Below, one piece after another: positions 4,979 to 8,382 of a stretch of 8,382 nucleotides of DNA. This DNA is from Gemmatimonadota bacterium (GTDB taxonomy: Bacteria; Latescibacterota; UBA2968; UBA8231): assembly GCA_026706505.1 (NCBI GenBank), contig JAPOYQ010000010.1, positions 1-8,382 of the forward strand, written 5' to 3'. The translations under genes were made by a program, and so were the position numbers. Under the pieces are notes generated by a model, which was not told the DNA's origin, did no database searches, and worked only from the letters and a program-made list of their open reading frames with translations. Each line of letters opens with the position of its first letter. The first letter of the stretch is position 1.

Positions 4979-7648
4979 ATGGTTCTCTTGCTCATCGTCT
5001 TGGCTTGGTCCGCGCCCGCCTTTGGGCAATTGCTCTACGATGCTGAGGAGCGCTATGAGAGCTATGCGCGCCAGGGGTACCGCGCGTACAACTCGGGGAT
5101 ATTTGGCCAAGTTACGCGCAATATGTACGACGATTTGGGCAACTTTGTCCTCGACGGGGTCGGCGTCTTTGAATTGGAGGAAGGGCGGACCAATCCGCCC
5201 GAATCGGGGAGCTTTATCGACAAAAGTCGCTTTTACCAGCAGTACCTCAATCGCCTGCTGGTGGCCCAAGACAGCTACGGCAATTGGAGCAGTCGGCTGA
5301 TCGTCGGCGACCGCATCCGCACCAAGTTTACCGCCCTCACCCTCGACCTAGTTGCGCTCAATGGTGCCCGCTGGGACGCCGATGTCGATGGCGCGCAATT
5401 TTCCTTTGTCACGTCGCGCCTCGACTGGCCCATCTTCCCGGGGGATAATCTCGAACTGCACGGTGCTCGGGATTGGGCCACCTACCTGCTCGGCGGCCAC
5501 GTCCAGCGCAAGTTCGGGGTGCTGGATTTGAGTTTCTCCTATGTCAATTTGCACCGCACCAACAGTCTGACCGCGTGGGGCGATAACAGCATCAAGGGCG
5601 TGGTGCCGCGCAAGAACACGCCGCCGGCCTACGTGGTGGTCAAGTTCGGCGATGGTTCGCCCAAGGATGGCGGCGGGGCCCGGATTTACGACCTGCACAT
5701 CGAAGGGGCGCTCGGCGATATCCGCCCGCTCGTCACCCGCCACGATAGCGAGCAAATTGATAGAACTTATCCCAACCGCGACCGCTTCTTTCCGCTGGGC
5801 AAGACCATACCGCCGTATATCGAGTTTCTCCGGGGAGACCTGGCTGTGGAACCGGCCGAGCAAGGGGAATTTCTCGAGGCCAATGGCTCGGAATTTTTGC
5901 TCTACTGGTTCAAAATTCCCCAGGAAATGCGGGGGCAGGTCGAGCGCTTGCGCTTTCGCGGGCTGGTGGCCAACGACTACCTCATTGAAATGGCCGAAAT
6001 TTTTCTGCCGGCTGCGGCCACGTCATCGTCCAACGTCGATATAACTGGCGAACGCGCCACCTTTTTCTATCCGGTGATCGCGGCCGAGGGCCAGGTGCAC
6101 GACGGGTCCAACCGGCGCTGGGTGGACTTTGAGTACGGCCGCCACACGGGCCGCACCAATGCCAGTCTGCGCCTCGAAGTGCAGCGCCGGGATTTCTCCC
6201 TGCGCACTGAGTTCGCCCGCACTTTTGAATTTCGCCAGTATCCCTCCCACGCCGGAGACGGCAAGTGGCAGCGCCGCACGGCCGACGCCTTTTTTGTCAA
6301 TACCACTCGGGATTGGCACCGCGCCAGTGTCGGCTTTGAGGTCTTCCACATTGCACCCCAGTACAGCACTAGCATTTCTGTCGAGGACCGGAATTACCGC
6401 ACGTACACCGAGGATCTGCGCAGCCCCTTCAGCGTCTTTCCCAGCTTTGACGAGCGCTACAACAACACCCTCGAATTGTCCACGGTAGATGACAACGACG
6501 ACCGCGACCGCTTTCCCGACATGCACTTCATACCGAATTTTGCCGATAACGACGGCATTTTCCCCGGCCTCGATCTCGATCAGGATGGCCAGCCCGATCC
6601 CAACGAAAACGGCAATACGGCCCCCGACTACCTCGAGCCCTTTGTGCTCTATAACGTCGATCCGCCCGAATACGACTACGGAGACGACTTCGATAACAAC
6701 GGCATCATCGACCATCGGGAGGACGACTTTGAGCCCGATTATCCCTATGATGTCGATACCCAGGGCCATCACCTGTTCGCCGGCCTGCGCCCTCGCGCCG
6801 GGCTTGAATTTACCGTGGGGCGCTACCGCACGCGCCAGATCTGGGGAGCGGGAAAAAACCGCGTCTCGTATTTCAAGACGGCCTATCAGCGCTCCCTTTT
6901 CCCGTACGGCCGCGTGGAATTTTTCAATGTGTTCAAGCAGGTGCAAGACGACATTGAGGACGACACCCCGCAGTTTTTGCCGCGCATCTCCAATGCCCTG
7001 CCTTTTGAAGTGAGGGGCACCTTTGACGCCAATGTGGATAATTTTGAACTAGTCGAGGACGAGCTGGCTATGCGCAATAGCTTGGTCAACACGGCCTATC
7101 TCAAGGCCACCTTCTTCCGCATCGACAACCTCAACATCGACCAGCGCCTCAAGTACGACGTCAATTTCCAGCGCCCCACATCCCTACAACCCGCCAATCG
7201 GATCGGTGCCTGGTCCTATGTGTTGCGAGCGGCCTATAACTGGAATGTGGGCAGTTTGACGGTGACGCCCCGAATCAAGTACATGGGCTTTGTGCGGCGC
7301 GATCGCAGCGATCGGGTGCGGCCCATTTCAGAGCGCTTTTTCTATCCGATCCTGACCGCGACGTACGATCTCACGCCCATGACCCGCTTCAGCGCTGGTG
7401 CCCAGGGGTTGCCCTTGCTCAAAAGCAGGTACCGCGATCGCGTCAACGACGCCGTCAACTATGGGGCCGAGGACTACGTGATCATGGTGACCAATAGGAC
7501 GACCTATAAGGGCTACCACCTCAGTCTGAGCACGGGTTACCAACGCAAACAACTGCAATTCGACGACCGCTCGCGCCAAGTCGAAGACATTGACCAAGTC
7601 CTGTTTTTCATGCGCCTAGTCATGGGATTGGAGCCGTTCAAAGGATGA
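4979..7648 (+). CDS. Exported beta-rich outer-membrane-like protein with acidic Ca-binding-type loops (paralogue B)
   Basis: 889 residues from ATG 4979, chosen because a good ribosome site precedes it and it begins directly with a signal peptide (core 2-12, likely cleavage after A-F-G16, mature start QL as in the preceding paralogue). Starts at 4907 or 4910 would add about 23-24 repeat-encoded residues before the signal. Blocks match the previous protein in order: YDDLGNFVLDG (50-60); NWSSRLIVGD and FTALTL (102-122); LDLSFSYVNLH (182-192); VVVKFGDGSPKDGGG (219-233); LLYWFKIP and ANDYLIEM (307-338); DGSNRRWVDFEYG (375-387); WQRRTADAFF (430-439). The acidic cluster spans 503-587. Its loops DLDQDGQPDPNE (532-543) and DFDNNGIIDHRE (570-581) both fit the complete 12-residue EF-hand/thrombospondin-3 spacing. 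YPIL (789-792), QGLP (809-812), TNR...YHLSLSTGY and a final strand VLFFMRLVMG form the C-terminal, barrel-like part. A calcium-stabilised outer-membrane or surface beta protein is the likeliest reading. Its function is not recognised. Confidence 0.9.
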   Translation: MVLLLIVLAWSAPAFGQLLYDAEERYESYARQGYRAYNSGIFGQVTRNMYDDLGNFVLDGVGVFELEEGRTNPPESGSFIDKSRFYQQYLNRLLVAQDSYGNWSSRLIVGDRIRTKFTALTLDLVALNGARWDADVDGAQFSFVTSRLDWPIFPGDNLELHGARDWATYLLGGHVQRKFGVLDLSFSYVNLHRTNSLTAWGDNSIKGVVPRKNTPPAYVVVKFGDGSPKDGGGARIYDLHIEGALGDIRPLVTRHDSEQIDRTYPNRDRFFPLGKTIPPYIEFLRGDLAVEPAEQGEFLEANGSEFLLYWFKIPQEMRGQVERLRFRGLVANDYLIEMAEIFLPAAATSSSNVDITGERATFFYPVIAAEGQVHDGSNRRWVDFEYGRHTGRTNASLRLEVQRRDFSLRTEFARTFEFRQYPSHAGDGKWQRRTADAFFVNTTRDWHRASVGFEVFHIAPQYSTSISVEDRNYRTYTEDLRSPFSVFPSFDERYNNTLELSTVDDNDDRDRFPDMHFIPNFADNDGIFPGLDLDQDGQPDPNENGNTAPDYLEPFVLYNVDPPEYDYGDDFDNNGIIDHREDDFEPDYPYDVDTQGHHLFAGLRPRAGLEFTVGRYRTRQIWGAGKNRVSYFKTAYQRSLFPYGRVEFFNVFKQVQDDIEDDTPQFLPRISNALPFEVRGTFDANVDNFELVEDELAMRNSLVNTAYLKATFFRIDNLNIDQRLKYDVNFQRPTSLQPANRIGAWSYVLRAAYNWNVGSLTVTPRIKYMGFVRRDRSDRVRPISERFFYPILTATYDLTPMTRFSAGAQGLPLLKSRYRDRVNDAVNYGAEDYVIMVTNRTTYKGYHLSLSTGYQRKQLQFDDRSRQVEDIDQVLFFMRLVMGLEPFKG
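7630..7633 (+). promoter_or_regulatory. Ribosome binding site of paralogue C, inside paralogue B
   Basis: GGAG within the last codons of the upstream gene lies 11 nt before ATG 7645. AAAGG directly abuts the ATG and is too close to be the working site. With the ATGA overlap of stop and start, this suggests translational coupling. Confidence 0.45.
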
Positions 7649-8382
7649 GAGCAGCCATTGGCATAGGATGCTTGCTCCTCTTGGCCCTCCCCTTTCCAGG
7701 GCTCAAAGCCGAGGAGTCTGGGCTCCGGTCCAGGGTGCCGACCTTTCTCCCGGCCCACCCCTTCGTCCACCGGCCCGGACGCCCCTATGTCAACCGCGCG
7801 AAAACGGACTACGAGCTCCCAGATCAGACCTTGCTGCCACCCTTTGACCGGCGCAATTACTACGGCCCGCTCGGCCATCACCTGATCTACGGGTACGACG
7901 TGTTTTCGTGGCGAGAGACGCGCGCTGACTTCCCCATTGGCCAAGCGCCCAATAGCGAGCTCCTCAAGCAGAACGCGCGCTATGGGCTGCTCGACCGCAA
8001 TATCGTCGGCTTCGACAGTTACAACGACTGGTCCGCCCGGCTGATCATCGGCGACGAGATTCGCACCTTTTTTACGCCCTTGACCCTCGATATGACTGGC
8101 GTCAATGGGATCCGCCTCGACGTGGACAAAGGGCCGACCCAATTCTCACTGTTGGCCTCGCGCTTCCGCGACCCCATCTGGGTGGCCGGCACCCCGCGAT
8201 CAGAAGCGCGCAACGCATCCCTGCTCACGGGCGGGCGCGGCGAATTGCACTTGGGTGCGCTCACCTTGGGAGCCAGTGGTGTCCACTTCAATCTCTTCGA
8301 TAGCGCGCAGGGCGATTTTTCCCTGCGAGGCGATCTGCGCGGGGACCAGGTTTTGCCCAGTTTTATCATTGCGCGCTTTGCC
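7645..8382 (+). CDS. Exported paralogue C of the tandem surface-protein family (3' end beyond window)
   Basis: The frame is open from ATG 7645 to the window end: 246 codons with no stop. The start overlaps the upstream TGA (ATGA, 7645-7648), consistent with coupled translation in one operon. The signal peptide has a hydrophobic core at about 4-20 and likely cleavage after L-K-A22. Family blocks follow in the same order as in the two complete paralogues: YYGPLGHHLIYG (72-83) with E-T-R at 91-93, DSYNDWSARLIIGD (124-137), FTPLTLDMTGVNGIRLD (143-159), FSLLASRFRDP (167-177), LLTGGRGELHLGALTLG (193-209) and SGVHFNLFDS (211-220). The mature N-terminus (23-70) is longer and richer in proline and basic residues than in the other two, and is specific to this copy. 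The window ends at VLPSFIIARF, where the others enter their GDGSP-type beta domain. About 640 further residues, including the acidic loops, would be expected downstream if it is full length. Confidence 0.88.
   Translation, partial: MRAAIGIGCLLLLALPFPGLKAEESGLRSRVPTFLPAHPFVHRPGRPYVNRAKTDYELPDQTLLPPFDRRNYYGPLGHHLIYGYDVFSWRETRADFPIGQAPNSELLKQNARYGLLDRNIVGFDSYNDWSARLIIGDEIRTFFTPLTLDMTGVNGIRLDVDKGPTQFSLLASRFRDPIWVAGTPRSEARNASLLTGGRGELHLGALTLGASGVHFNLFDSAQGDFSLRGDLRGDQVLPSFIIARFA

Larger units (their letters stand above)
4901..4981. repeat. Short repeat element flanked by 12/13-bp direct repeats at the A/B gene junction
   Basis: GGTGCTGTGATG (4901-4912) recurs as GGTGCGTGTGATG (4969-4981), identical except for one inserted G. 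The first copy contains the upstream stop TGA (4908-4910) overlapping an ATG (4910-4912). The second supplies the preferred ATG of the downstream gene (4979). Bases 4913-4968 between the copies contain the CGCAGATGG array. Collapsing the duplication yields a TGATG stop/start overlap. The 69-bp offset is a multiple of three, so the downstream frame stays open through the element. Confidence 0.6.

Noticed and set aside
6023..6946. 307-codon open frame on the minus strand, rich in V/I/G
   Set aside because: It is the antisense shadow of the Asp/Asn-rich part of paralogue B: GAC/GAT/AAC codons read in reverse give Val/Ile. No independent coding evidence.
7537..8142. 201-codon minus-strand open frame across the B/C junction
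   Set aside because: It overlaps the third paralogue, whose plus-strand frame has a signal peptide and family motifs.

Overview
The window reads as a single co-directional, plus-strand surface-protein locus from a moderately GC-rich Gram-negative bacterium. All four genes encode exported proteins with an N-terminal signal peptide, and no housekeeping gene is present to fix the taxon. Three things make an uncultivated lineage of the wider Bacteroidota/Latescibacterota/Poribacteria-like assemblage plausible: a CHU_C/FlgD-like C-terminal domain carrying an SPNGDGIND motif, large outer-membrane-barrel-like proteins, and short GC-rich intergenic palindromes and CGCAGATGG repeats of a kind common in such genomes. 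That assignment is inference only.

Layout: (1) 84-2147, a secreted multidomain protein. It has an N-terminal jelly-roll domain, an F5/8 type C (discoidin) domain, beta-sandwich middle domains and a C-terminal FlgD/CHU_C-like Ig domain. (2) 2148-2222, a short junction holding a perfect 14+1+14 palindrome flanked by 10-bp direct repeats. (3) 2223-4910, a large exported beta-rich protein. (4) 4911-4978, a second short junction holding three CGCAGATGG units, flanked by near-perfect 12/13-bp direct repeats. (5) 4979-7648, a paralogue of the previous gene. (6) 7645 to the window end, a third paralogue overlapping its neighbour by 4 bp (ATGA) and cut off at 8382.

The three tandem paralogues share an ordered set of motifs. 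These are a Y-x-x-L/F-G...E-x-R block near the mature N-terminus, a W-S-x-R...G-D...F-T-x-L-T-L block, and (in the two complete copies) a GDGSP-type beta domain, a D-G-S-N-x-R-W-V-x-F-E-Y-G block, a cluster of EF-hand/thrombospondin-3-like acidic loops, and a strand-rich C-terminal region ending in QGLP...NR...LSL. I do not recognise them as a named family. The best reading is calcium-dependent outer-membrane or cell-surface proteins made together with the discoidin protein. This could be one adhesive or ligand-binding surface apparatus.

The most unusual observation concerns the two non-overlapping gene junctions. Each looks like a tight stop/start junction that was later split by a short repeat element, and the flanking direct repeats duplicate the stop/start sequence itself. 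Removing either insert in silico restores an operon-like junction, matching the intact overlap still seen between the second and third paralogues.
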